Shown piece after piece: positions 1-6,980 of a stretch of 32,648 nucleotides of DNA. Source of the stretch: Gemmatimonadota bacterium (GTDB taxonomy: Bacteria; Gemmatimonadota; Gemmatimonadetes; Gemmatimonadales; GWC2-71-9); NCBI GenBank assembly GCA_025350665.1, contig JANXXJ010000186.1:1-32648 (forward strand), in the 5' to 3' direction. The notes under the pieces were generated by a model that was given only the letters and a program-made list of their open reading frames with translations, did not search any database and was not told where the DNA came from. Made by a program: the position numbers and the translations under genes. Position 1 is the first letter of the stretch, and every line of letters begins with the position of its first letter.

Positions 1-105
1 GCCCGGCCGAGGTGAACGATGCGATTGTCGCCGCCGTGCAGGTGGGAGGCGAATGCTGGTGTGGTGGAACGACCTGGCGGGGCGAGCGGGCGATGCGGAT
101 CAGCG
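1..105 (+). repeat. Left arm of a 105-bp perfect inverted repeat at the window edge
   Basis: Bases 1-105 are the exact reverse complement of 197-301: positions i and 302-i pair throughout, with the first mismatch at 106/196. The arm starts at the very first base of the window. It carries coding sequence for the C-terminal part of the PLP decarboxylase in forward orientation. This suggests a fold-back (template-switch or assembly chimera) rather than a mobile element, since no transposase or target duplication is visible. Confidence 0.95.
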
Positions 106-194
106 TGTCATCGTGGGCGACCACCGACGAGGATGTCGAGCGGAGCCTAACGGCGATTCTCGACGCGGCCCGCCGGTGCGGCGCCGGTCGCTGA
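3..194 (+). pseudogene. Inverted partial copy: C-terminal end of PLP-dependent decarboxylase
   Basis: This forward reading frame is open from base 3 to the TGA at 192-194. Its first part repeats the PAEVNDAIVAAVQVGGE stretch of the reverse-strand decarboxylase at 147-1475. After the shared RAMRIS it continues with SSWATTDEDVERSLTAILDA, which is the type of C-terminus expected for group II PLP decarboxylases. So the forward copy holds the authentic 3' end of the gene, while the reverse-strand gene loses it at the fold-back. It lacks any N-terminus and is not a gene in its own right. A GTG at position 12 could be called as a start but has no support. Confidence 0.8.
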
Positions 195-1475
195 CGCGCT
201 GATCCGCATCGCCCGCTCGCCCCGCCAGGTCGTTCCACCACACCAGCATTCGCCTCCCACCTGCACGGCGGCGACAATCGCATCGTTCACCTCGGCCGGG
301 CCAAAGTTGACCACGACCTGATTGAGGACCACGTCATTCATGACGCGGTGGCCGGCGGCGGCGAGTCCGGCGGCGAAGCGTCTGGCATGCCGACAGCAGC
401 GTTCGACCAGGTCGGCGACACCGTTGCGCCCGAGAAACAGGAGCGCCGCCCAGACCTCGACCCCGCGAGCCCGGCGTGACAGTTCCGGGGTGTAGTGGTC
501 GGGCTGGCGCCCTGTCGCAACCGGGAGGTAGGTCGCGGTGAGCGCCATGGCCCGGCGAAGCAATTCGCCGCGCCGGACGAAGGCGAGCCCGGAATCGTAG
601 GGAACGTTGAGCCACTTGTGGGCGTCGGTGGCCCAGGAATCGGCCCGCTCGATCCCGACCACCTGGCCGCTGGTTTTCGCCGACGCCCTCGCCCACAGGC
701 CGAAGGCGCCGTCGACATGAACCCAGGCTCCGTCGGGATGGACCCGGTCGCACACGGCCGCGACCGGATCGGCAGCACCCGAGTTCACGTTGCCGACTTG
801 GGTGCAGACGATCGTCGGCCCGGCAATGCGGGGAATCCGCTCCGGCCGAATCCGTCCCTGGTGGTCAGTCTCCACTTCGACGGCGCAATTCCGTCCCAAG
901 CCAAGAATCCCGAGCCCTTTGCGCACTGTCGGATGGACCTCGGCGCCGACCAGAACCGTGAGCGGAGGCGCTCCGATCAAGCCGTCGGCCTCGACGTCCC
1001 ATCCCACGGCGCCGAGCACCGCACTTCGCGCAGCCGCCAGCGCCGACAGATTGGCCACCGTGGCCCCGGTAACGAACGCGCTGGCCGTACCCGCAGGCAG
1101 ACCGAACAGCTCGAGGAGCCACCGGTGGGCGGTGGCTTCGATCGCCACGGCGGCGGGTGAGGTGGCCCACATGCCGCCCTCCTGATCCCAGGCGGCGGCA
1201 AGCCAGGTCGCCGCGACCGTGGCGGGCAGGGCGCCGCCGGTCACGAAACCGAAGAAACGCCCGCCCGCAGAAGCGACCGTCGCGGGTGACCCAAGCTGGT
1301 CGAGGCGGGCCAGCACGTCTGCCGCCGGGATCCCCGAGTCGGCGAAGGCCTCGTCGAAACCGGCGAGATTGGCGATGGCCGCGGGCGTGGGAACCACGGA
1401 TCGGGCGCCAATGGTGTCCAGGTAGCGAATAGAGCGATCGGCGGCGTCGCGGAGCAGGCCTGCGGTGGAGTCCAT
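147..1475 (-). CDS. PLP-dependent group II decarboxylase/aminotransferase-like protein, 3' end disrupted
   Basis: A cytosolic fold-type I pyridoxal-phosphate enzyme of the aromatic-L-amino-acid/glutamate decarboxylase family. The substrate cannot be read from sequence. Visible features are the FVTGATVANLSALAAAR segment that holds the cofactor phosphate (about residues 134-150), His181 in AEVHPTVRKG that would stack on the PLP ring, Asp255 in HVDGAFG, and the Schiff-base lysine Lys287 in WATDAHKWLN. Length (442) is near the family norm. The last 16 residues (after RAMRIS) are read from the antisense of the true 3' end because of the fold-back at 1-301. Joining to the forward fragment would give about 455 residues. 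Reliable coding is therefore about 197-1475. It is divergent from the quinoprotein gene, with 81 bp between the starts. Confidence 0.85.
   Translation of the reverse strand: MDSTAGLLRDAADRSIRYLDTIGARSVVPTPAAIANLAGFDEAFADSGIPAADVLARLDQLGSPATVASAGGRFFGFVTGGALPATVAATWLAAAWDQEGGMWATSPAAVAIEATAHRWLLELFGLPAGTASAFVTGATVANLSALAAARSAVLGAVGWDVEADGLIGAPPLTVLVGAEVHPTVRKGLGILGLGRNCAVEVETDHQGRIRPERIPRIAGPTIVCTQVGNVNSGAADPVAAVCDRVHPDGAWVHVDGAFGLWARASAKTSGQVVGIERADSWATDAHKWLNVPYDSGLAFVRRGELLRRAMALTATYLPVATGRQPDHYTPELSRRARGVEVWAALLFLGRNGVADLVERCCRHARRFAAGLAAAGHRVMNDVVLNQVVVNFGPAEVNDAIVAAVQVGGECWCGGTTWRGERAMRISASATGAAPAGRVENRR
197..301 (-). repeat. Right arm of the 105-bp inverted repeat
   Basis: This is the exact reverse complement of bases 1-105, separated from them by a 91-bp spacer (106-196). 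It lies inside the reverse-strand PLP decarboxylase reading frame, and the reading frame changes meaning on leaving the arm. The spacer read forward is the natural continuation of the gene. Confidence 0.95.
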
Positions 1476-1520
1476 ACGACACTTCCTAGAGCGGACGGTT
1501 GACGGGCGATGGGAGGTGAA

Positions 1521-1545
1521 TACCCTTCACGAGCACTCAAGGGTA
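1521..1545. promoter_or_regulatory. Inverted repeat between divergent genes (possible operator)
   Basis: TACCCTT at 1521-1527 and AAGGGTA at 1539-1545 form a perfect 7-bp inverted repeat with an 11-base gap. It lies in the 81-bp space between the divergent decarboxylase (start 1475) and quinoprotein (start 1557), ending 11 bases before the latter start. It could be an operator or a 5'-leader hairpin near the ribosome-binding site. No regulator is identified. Confidence 0.35.
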
Positions 1546-1556
1546 GGCGGAACGTC

Positions 1557-3314
1557 ATGCGGACGGCAGCTGGAGCAATCCTTTTGACCATGTGGGGTTC
1601 GTTGCCGGCCTCCGGCCAGCGGCCCCCGACGGGTCAGCGTCCGGCTGCGGCAGCATCCGACACCCTTCTCCCCGGCGAATGGCGTTCGGCCGGCCGGGAC
1701 CCCGGCCTGACCCGGTTCAGTCCACTGGGCCAGATCACGACCGCCACGGTCGCCTCGCTGAGGCCAGTCTGGAGCTTCAGCACCGGTCAGCTCCGCGCCC
1801 ACGAAGGCACGCCACTCGTCGTCGGTTCAGTGATGTTCGTCCATTCGCCGTTTCCCAATGCGGTTTTTGCCCTTGATTTGAGCCGGCCCGGCGCCCCGGT
1901 GCTGTGGCGCTACTCGATCCCGACGACGCCGCCCCCGGTGGCTCCTCCGACGGGCTGCTGCGACATCGGGAGCCGCGGTCTGGCCTACCACCCGAGCGGC
2001 AAGGTCCTGGTCCCATTGCTGACTGGCGAACTCGCGGCACTCGACGCCCGGACCGGGCGCGAGATCTGGCGGGTCAAGAATGCGGACGGAAAATCCGGGG
2101 CGACGATGCCGGGCGCTCCCCTGATCGTCAAGGACCTGGTCGTTGTCGGCACCGCTGGTAGCGACTATGGGGTGCGAGGCTCCCTCACCGCGTACGACGC
2201 CAACACCGGCAAACTCGTCTGGCGCGCCTATCACACCGGACCCGACAGCGAGGTCCTGATAGACGGGCCGGTGAATTCCCAGTTCCCGTCGTATCGAGGC
2301 CGGGATCTGGGCCTGACCAGCTGGCCCGGCGACGCCTGGAAGCGGGGCGGGGCTACGGCATCCGGGTGGCTGTCCTACGACCCGGAGAGCGATCTGATCT
2401 TCTACGGCACCGACCGCCCTGCCAGCTACCTCGCGTCGGCGCGACCGGGTGACAACCGGTGGAGTTCGACGGTCTTCGCCCGGTCAGCAACAACCGGCCA
2501 TGTCCGCTGGGCCTATCAGATCACGCCGCACGATCAGTGGGGGTACGACGGCTCGAACGAGTACATCGTGGCCGACCTCACCATGGCCGGGAGGCCGGTC
2601 AAGGCGCTGGTCCATTTCGATCGCAATGGATTTGCCTACACCTTCGACCGGCTGACCGGACAAATGCTGATCGCCGAGCGATTTGGGCCGGCCAACTGGG
2701 CCAGCCGGGTTGACCCCAATGAGGGCCATCCGGTCGTTGAGCCACGATACGCCCAGGGACCCGCCAAGACGCCCGGAATCTGTCCGGCGGCGATCGGCGC
2801 CAAGGGTTACGAGCCGGCCGCCTACTCCTTGTCGACCGGCATGTTCTTCGTTCCGACCACCAATCTCTGCATGGAACTGACTCCCGGTGCCGCCGTGTTC
2901 ACGCTCGGCCAGCCCTTCATTGGCGTCACCATCAAGGCCGGGTTCGGCCCCGGGATCAACCGGGGGCGGTTCATCGCCTGGAACGCGGCCACGGGCACGG
3001 CGGCGTGGCAGATCCAGGAGCCCTTCCCGGTGACCGGCGGGGCGTTGGTGACCGCGGGGGGAGTGGTGTTTTATGGCACCATGGATGGCTGGCTCAAGGC
3101 GGTAAACCAGACGTCCGGCCTTGAGCTTTGGAAGTTCAAGCTCCCGTCCGGCATCGTCGGGAGCCCGATGACATTCCTCGGGCCCGACGGAAAGCAGTAC
3201 CTGGCCATACTCTCGGGATTCGGCGGCTGGCTGGGCTTGGGAGGCAACGGCGCCTACCCTGATCTGAGCCGGACCACCAACCAGGGCGGTACGCTGTTCG
3301 TGTTCGGCCTGTGA
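1557..3314 (+). CDS. Exported PQQ-dehydrogenase-like quinoprotein, probable degenerate active site
   Basis: A 585-residue protein of the methanol/ethanol-type PQQ dehydrogenase family, an eight-bladed propeller acting in the periplasm. The ATG at 1557 is preferred over 1509 because it starts a signal peptide (MRTAAGAILLTMWGSLPASG). Family marks present are the vicinal cysteines Cys134-Cys135 followed by GSRGLAY, the GSLTAYDANTG blade, RPGDNRWSSTVFAR, and the late GWLKAVNQTSGLELWKF blade. By eye alignment with MxaF/XoxF, the metal-ligand Glu is Asp203 (GSDYGVRG), the metal-ligand Asn of the GTGNP motif is Arg287 (GTDRP), and the catalytic Asp of HDEWDYDG is Gly329 (HDQWGYDG). Asp331, equivalent to the extra lanthanide-site Asp of XoxF, is kept. 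Normal PQQ/metal catalysis is therefore doubtful. No cytochrome domain is fused. The stop overlaps the next gene's GTG start by 4 bases. Confidence 0.85.
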   Translation: MRTAAGAILLTMWGSLPASGQRPPTGQRPAAAASDTLLPGEWRSAGRDPGLTRFSPLGQITTATVASLRPVWSFSTGQLRAHEGTPLVVGSVMFVHSPFPNAVFALDLSRPGAPVLWRYSIPTTPPPVAPPTGCCDIGSRGLAYHPSGKVLVPLLTGELAALDARTGREIWRVKNADGKSGATMPGAPLIVKDLVVVGTAGSDYGVRGSLTAYDANTGKLVWRAYHTGPDSEVLIDGPVNSQFPSYRGRDLGLTSWPGDAWKRGGATASGWLSYDPESDLIFYGTDRPASYLASARPGDNRWSSTVFARSATTGHVRWAYQITPHDQWGYDGSNEYIVADLTMAGRPVKALVHFDRNGFAYTFDRLTGQMLIAERFGPANWASRVDPNEGHPVVEPRYAQGPAKTPGICPAAIGAKGYEPAAYSLSTGMFFVPTTNLCMELTPGAAVFTLGQPFIGVTIKAGFGPGINRGRFIAWNAATGTAAWQIQEPFPVTGGALVTAGGVVFYGTMDGWLKAVNQTSGLELWKFKLPSGIVGSPMTFLGPDGKQYLAILSGFGGWLGLGGNGAYPDLSRTTNQGGTLFVFGL

Positions 3315-4207
3315 ACGGCCGCCCATTCGGCGCCGCAGCCGCGATCGTGCTTGGCGCGGCCCTGACCACAGGGTCGGCCAGACCGCCGGTCAAACGGCCG
3401 GTGCACGTGCGGCAACCGGGCGCATTCAGATCAGCGCCGGTGCTCGAGAGCTCCGGCGCCACGAAAAGCCGGTCGCATCCCGGCCTGTTCTGGACCCTCA
3501 ACGACTCGGGGAATCCTGCCACGCTGTTCCTGGTCGACACGACAGGCGTGATCCGTGGGCTGGTGCGGCTCCCGGTACCCAATGTTGACTGGGAGGCCCT
3601 GACCAGCGGCCCATGCGGCGACGGCCGGTGGTGCCTGTATGTCGCCGACATTGGCGACAATCGCGCCGTCCGGCCGACGGTCGTCATCTACCGCGTGCCT
3701 GAGCCCGATGACGGCGCACTGCAACGGACGATCGCCCGCCCGACGGCAGCCCTGGCCGTTCGCTATGCCAACGGACCCCGCGATGCGGAGGCGGTTGTCG
3801 TCACCCGCAACGGCGACCTGGCCATCATCAGCAAAGGCCGCCAGGGACCGGTCACCGCCTATTGGATTCCGAAGGAGGCTTGGGCAGCGGGGCGATTCGA
3901 AGCGAAGTCGTTCTGGACCCTGCCGATCTCGACCAGTCTTCTGCTGGCGTCACTGGTCACCGACGCCGCCCTCTCCCCCGACGAAACCTGGCTTGCGGTC
4001 CGGACCTATCGGGAGATCCACCTGTTCACCCGAACCAATCCTGCCTCGCGGCTCCCTGATCAGCTGACCGCCACCTGCGACATTGCCGGTCTGGAGCCGC
4101 AAGGTGAAGGGATCACCTGGTGGGATGACCATACCCTGCTCCTGACCAGCGAGATCGAGGGACGAAACCCTGGCCCGATTACACTCCTCGAATGCCCCGT
4201 TCCCTGA
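3311..4207 (+). CDS. Secreted propeller-like protein of unknown function
   Basis: Family not firmly recognised. The 298-residue protein begins with a likely signal peptide (hydrophobic AAAAIVLGAALTTG near residues 8-21). It then has WTLNDSGNPATLFLVD, NVDWEAL, LYVADIGDN and GEGITWWDDHTLLLTSE, spaced like strands of a beta-propeller. Similar motif runs occur in uncharacterised secreted proteins that resemble phytase-like or SdiA-regulated propellers, but this is impression only. The start is GTG at 3311, overlapping the quinoprotein stop (GTGA), and the 3' end overlaps the hydrolase start by 16 bases. The three genes are very probably co-transcribed and translationally coupled. The cysteines near residues 98, 103, 259 and 294 could form disulfides after export. 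Confidence 0.7.
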   Translation: MNGRPFGAAAAIVLGAALTTGSARPPVKRPVHVRQPGAFRSAPVLESSGATKSRSHPGLFWTLNDSGNPATLFLVDTTGVIRGLVRLPVPNVDWEALTSGPCGDGRWCLYVADIGDNRAVRPTVVIYRVPEPDDGALQRTIARPTAALAVRYANGPRDAEAVVVTRNGDLAIISKGRQGPVTAYWIPKEAWAAGRFEAKSFWTLPISTSLLLASLVTDAALSPDETWLAVRTYREIHLFTRTNPASRLPDQLTATCDIAGLEPQGEGITWWDDHTLLLTSEIEGRNPGPITLLECPVP

Positions 4208-5109
4208 GGTTCACGTGGTGGTGGGTGGCGCTCGGCGTCCTGGCACTGCTGGTCGGTGTCCTGGACCGCCCGAGAAGCCGGAAGTCCGTACACCGGGCAG
4301 AATGGCTCGTGGCGGGCGACGCCCGAGTCCGAGCGGTGCGCGCCGGATCGGGGGACACGACACTGGTCTTGGTCCATGGCTTCGGCGAATCCCTGTTCGG
4401 GTGGCGCGCGGTATTCGACGGCCTGGCCACCGGACATAAAGTGGTGGCTCTTGATCTCCCGGGATTCGGCGGGAGCGAGAAGCCGGATGGCGACTATTCC
4501 CTCCCGTCGATGACCAACCGGCTGGCGTCATTCATTGATCGGTGGACGACCGGCCCGGTCATCATGGTCGGCCACTCGATGGGGGGCGAATTGGCCGCCA
4601 GCGTGGCGCTCGCCCGGCCCGATCGGGTCGTGGGCGTCGTCCTGATCGCACCGTCGGGCTGGAATGTCGGCCTCTCGGGCATCGCGGACACGATGTACCC
4701 GCGCAAGGCCCGGGCGATCGGCTGGTACCTGTCGGGCCGGGCCTTCGTGCTTCCCGAGCACGATACCGAGTGGCTCGGAGAGCCGGATTCAGCCGCCCAA
4801 TACACGTTGATGGGCGACTCGAACTATCGAAAATCGGCCACCGAGGTCCTCGAACAGTTCGATTTTCGGGGGTTGAGGGCCGAATTTTCGAAAATCCGCC
4901 AGCCGGTACTTCTCGTTTGGGGGACCTGGGATCCGGTGATCCCGTATGCCATCGCGGACAGCATCCTGCCGCTGTTCGTTTGCGCCAGACTCGTCACTAT
5001 TTCGAACGCCCTCCACCGTCCGCAAGTTGAAGTCCCTGATACGGTTACGGCATCGATCAAGGCCTTCGCCTCCAGCCCAACCTGCCCACCGAGAGCACGC
5101 GCCCACTAG
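4192..5109 (+). CDS. Membrane-anchored alpha/beta-fold hydrolase
   Basis: A 305-residue serine hydrolase. After a short hydrophobic N-terminal helix (about residues 9-24, probable membrane anchor or uncleaved signal) comes the oxyanion motif HGFGES (62-67), the nucleophile elbow GHSMGG with Ser129, the acid Asp247 in GTWDPVIPY, and His275 in NALHRPQVE. All triad parts are therefore present. The DLPGFGGSEKPDG stretch is typical of epoxide-hydrolase/haloalkane-dehalogenase/esterase-like members. The substrate is unknown. The ATG lies inside the last codons of the preceding gene, so it belongs to the same operon as the quinoprotein. The short proline/arginine-rich C-terminal tail (PPRARAH) looks unstructured. 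Confidence 0.85.
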   Translation: MPRSLRFTWWWVALGVLALLVGVLDRPRSRKSVHRAEWLVAGDARVRAVRAGSGDTTLVLVHGFGESLFGWRAVFDGLATGHKVVALDLPGFGGSEKPDGDYSLPSMTNRLASFIDRWTTGPVIMVGHSMGGELAASVALARPDRVVGVVLIAPSGWNVGLSGIADTMYPRKARAIGWYLSGRAFVLPEHDTEWLGEPDSAAQYTLMGDSNYRKSATEVLEQFDFRGLRAEFSKIRQPVLLVWGTWDPVIPYAIADSILPLFVCARLVTISNALHRPQVEVPDTVTASIKAFASSPTCPPRARAH

Positions 5110-5179
5110 TATTCGGCACAAACAACTACTATTTTCGCGCCGCTTTCGCTCCACCTTAACTCAAGCGCGGGAGCCTCAC
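5110..5179 (+). promoter_or_regulatory. AT-richer leader before the unknown gene; possible promoter
   Basis: This 70-base gap is visibly less GC-rich than its surroundings (for example CAAACAACTACTATTTTCG). It includes a -10-like TACTAT at 5127-5132, but no convincing -35 element at 16-18 bases. A GGGAG at 5169-5173 sits 6 bases before an in-frame CTG at 5180 and may be a ribosome-binding site. Confidence 0.3.
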
Positions 5180-6286
5180 CTGGAACTGCCAAATCATCAC
5201 CGGGTTCCCCTCGGATGGCTGATCGAGCACGGGAACGAGACAATCAAGCTTCGGACCTACGAGGAGTTCGCCCCTCCCGGTACCGTCGCGCCCGAAACCC
5301 TGGACAGTGTGGCGGAGGCGATTCTCAACGCCAAGACCACCCAGGCGATCACCAGGAAGCAGAAGGGCACCGGCATCTGGGGTGGCAACATGCTCGCCCT
5401 GGCGGCCTCGGCGAAGGACGGGATCAAGGACGTCGGAACCGTGCCGCAACATCGTCGGCTCCTTCAGCTCGGCCTGAGTCGGTCCGCCCGGCCATTCAAG
5501 CTGTCGGAGCGGATCCTGTTCCGGTTGCTGTCGCGCGACGAGGACCCGGCGCTGCAGTTCGAGTACCTCAAGGCCGTGAAGGACCATCCGGCGTCCGGGG
5601 AATGGACTCGCGAGCAGTTCCGCGAGGCGGCGACTGCGGCCCTGGCCGAGGCGGGCTACCAGGAAGACCCTCGGATCCGGGGAGCGGCCCACAAGATCGC
5701 CTCTAATGTGTCGGCTTTCCTGCGCAGCCCGCTGGCAGACAAGCCGTTTATCCGCGTAGCCGCGAAGACGGTACTCGATCCGGAGGCCCATCCCCCGACC
5801 TGGTATTCGCTCGCGATGATCGCAGCGCTGCCCAGCCTTCAGCGGGAGCGGGCCGGCTTCATCGAACGTCTTGGGCAGTACCTCGCCCAGCCCGCTCCGA
5901 AGAAGGAATATTCGGTGATGCTGGGCAAGAAGGCCCTCAAGCCCGACTACTTGCTGCTCGGCGACCCGATCGAAGCGGATTCAAAAGGCAACGCCAAGGA
6001 CATTCCGGTGGCCCTTTACACCATCGAACTCCTGGCGAAGCTGGGGGCCCTGCAGTCTTCCCCATCGGGCATGAAAGTATTGAGTCGCCTGGTATCCGAA
6101 TGCGACGAGCGTGGGATCTGGCAGCCGAAGGCTTTGAAGGCCCAGCCCAAGGCGGGGCACCAGATCACCTACCATTGGTATCCGCTCATGGCGGAGACCA
6201 AGGCGCCGGAGTCCCGGGTCATCGATGTGACATTTCGTCTGGCATCGATTGCGCGGCTCCTGGGATGGCAGCTCACGTTCGCATGA
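5180..6286 (+). CDS. Unknown helical protein, non-standard start
   Basis: Not recognised. The frame is open from well upstream, but coding-like sequence begins only near 5180 (LELPNHHRVPLGWLIEHGNE). No ATG, GTG or TTG occurs in this frame between the hydrolase stop and the GTG near 5308. CTG at 5180, with GGGAG six bases upstream, is the best start candidate and gives 368 residues. The next options (GTG near 5308, ATG near 5390) would cut off conserved-looking sequence. The protein is soluble, mostly helical and charged, with repeated helix-hairpin character (SERILFRLLSRDEDPALQFEYLKA, then the ITYHWYPLMAETKAPESRVIDVTFRLA end). This loosely suggests an alpha/alpha-toroid or HEAT-like fold. It is followed four bases later by the TrmB-like regulator, so the two are probably co-transcribed. 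Confidence 0.6.
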   Translation: MELPNHHRVPLGWLIEHGNETIKLRTYEEFAPPGTVAPETLDSVAEAILNAKTTQAITRKQKGTGIWGGNMLALAASAKDGIKDVGTVPQHRRLLQLGLSRSARPFKLSERILFRLLSRDEDPALQFEYLKAVKDHPASGEWTREQFREAATAALAEAGYQEDPRIRGAAHKIASNVSAFLRSPLADKPFIRVAAKTVLDPEAHPPTWYSLAMIAALPSLQRERAGFIERLGQYLAQPAPKKEYSVMLGKKALKPDYLLLGDPIEADSKGNAKDIPVALYTIELLAKLGALQSSPSGMKVLSRLVSECDERGIWQPKALKAQPKAGHQITYHWYPLMAETKAPESRVIDVTFRLASIARLLGWQLTFA

Positions 6287-6290
6287 CCTG

Positions 6291-6980
6291 ATGATCGCCT
6301 CCCTCGATCTGACCGGTTTCGGCTTCACGCCGACCGAAAGCCTCGTCTACGAGGTTCTGGTTCGGGGAGGGCCCGGGACTGGGTACGCTATTGCAAGAGC
6401 CGCCGGCCTGGCGCGCGCAAACGCCTACAGCGCTCTCGAAGGGCTGGTCAAGAAAGGGGGCGCCAGAGTTGAAGAAGGGCGCCCGAAGCGCTATCGACCC
6501 GAGCCCCCGTCAACCCTGATCGCGCGGATCATCGACAATCAGGCGCAATCGTTGGATTCGCTGGCCGCCGTACTTTCGGACATCTCGGTCCCGGCCACTC
6601 CCACCCTGGTCGAGTTGGTATCGGTCCGTGGCGTACTCCAGATCCTGTCCCACGAAATCGCCCGAGCCCAGACCCGGGTCATGCTGGTGGCCCCGGCTGA
6701 TGCCTTCCCGGCATTGACGCCGGCCCTTCGCAAGGCATCCGCGGGCGGAGTTGCGCTGTCACTGGCATCACCGGGCATCGTTGACCTGCTCTTTGCCTCC
6801 GTCGATCCCGCCGCAACACCGGCTGGATGGCCCGGCGATCCCGTCTTGTTCGTGGTCGATGATCGTGGCGCCGTGATGGCCGGTCGACAGGGCGATCAGG
6901 TGGCCGGGCATTGGGGCACCGACCCGGTATTCCTGAATGCGGTTCGCACTCTGATCCTCGCCGGACGGGCGGTGCCATGA
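6291..6980 (+). CDS. TrmB-family transcriptional regulator
   Basis: A 229-residue DNA-binding protein. The N-terminal winged helix is the TrmB type: GFTPTESLVYEVLVRGG, then the recognition region ARAAGLARANAYSALEGLVKKG, then a wing ending in RPKRYRPEPPSTL (about residues 10-72). A helical linker (IARIIDNQAQSLDSLAAVLSD) precedes a C-terminal region with TRVMLVAPADAFPAL and a VLFVVDDRGAVMAGRQGDQVAGHWG segment. These resemble the phospholipase D-like/effector half of TrmB proteins. The ATG at 6291 is preferred to one at 6249 because it fits the domain start and avoids overlap with the preceding gene. Its stop overlaps the cyclase start (ATGA), so the two are translationally coupled and may regulate the same process. 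The ligand is unknown. Confidence 0.8.
   Translation: MIASLDLTGFGFTPTESLVYEVLVRGGPGTGYAIARAAGLARANAYSALEGLVKKGGARVEEGRPKRYRPEPPSTLIARIIDNQAQSLDSLAAVLSDISVPATPTLVELVSVRGVLQILSHEIARAQTRVMLVAPADAFPALTPALRKASAGGVALSLASPGIVDLLFASVDPAATPAGWPGDPVLFVVDDRGAVMAGRQGDQVAGHWGTDPVFLNAVRTLILAGRAVP

Noticed and set aside
1509-1556. Upstream ATG as the quinoprotein start
   Set aside because: It would place 16 polar/basic residues before the signal peptide. The ATG at 1557 starts the signal peptide directly.
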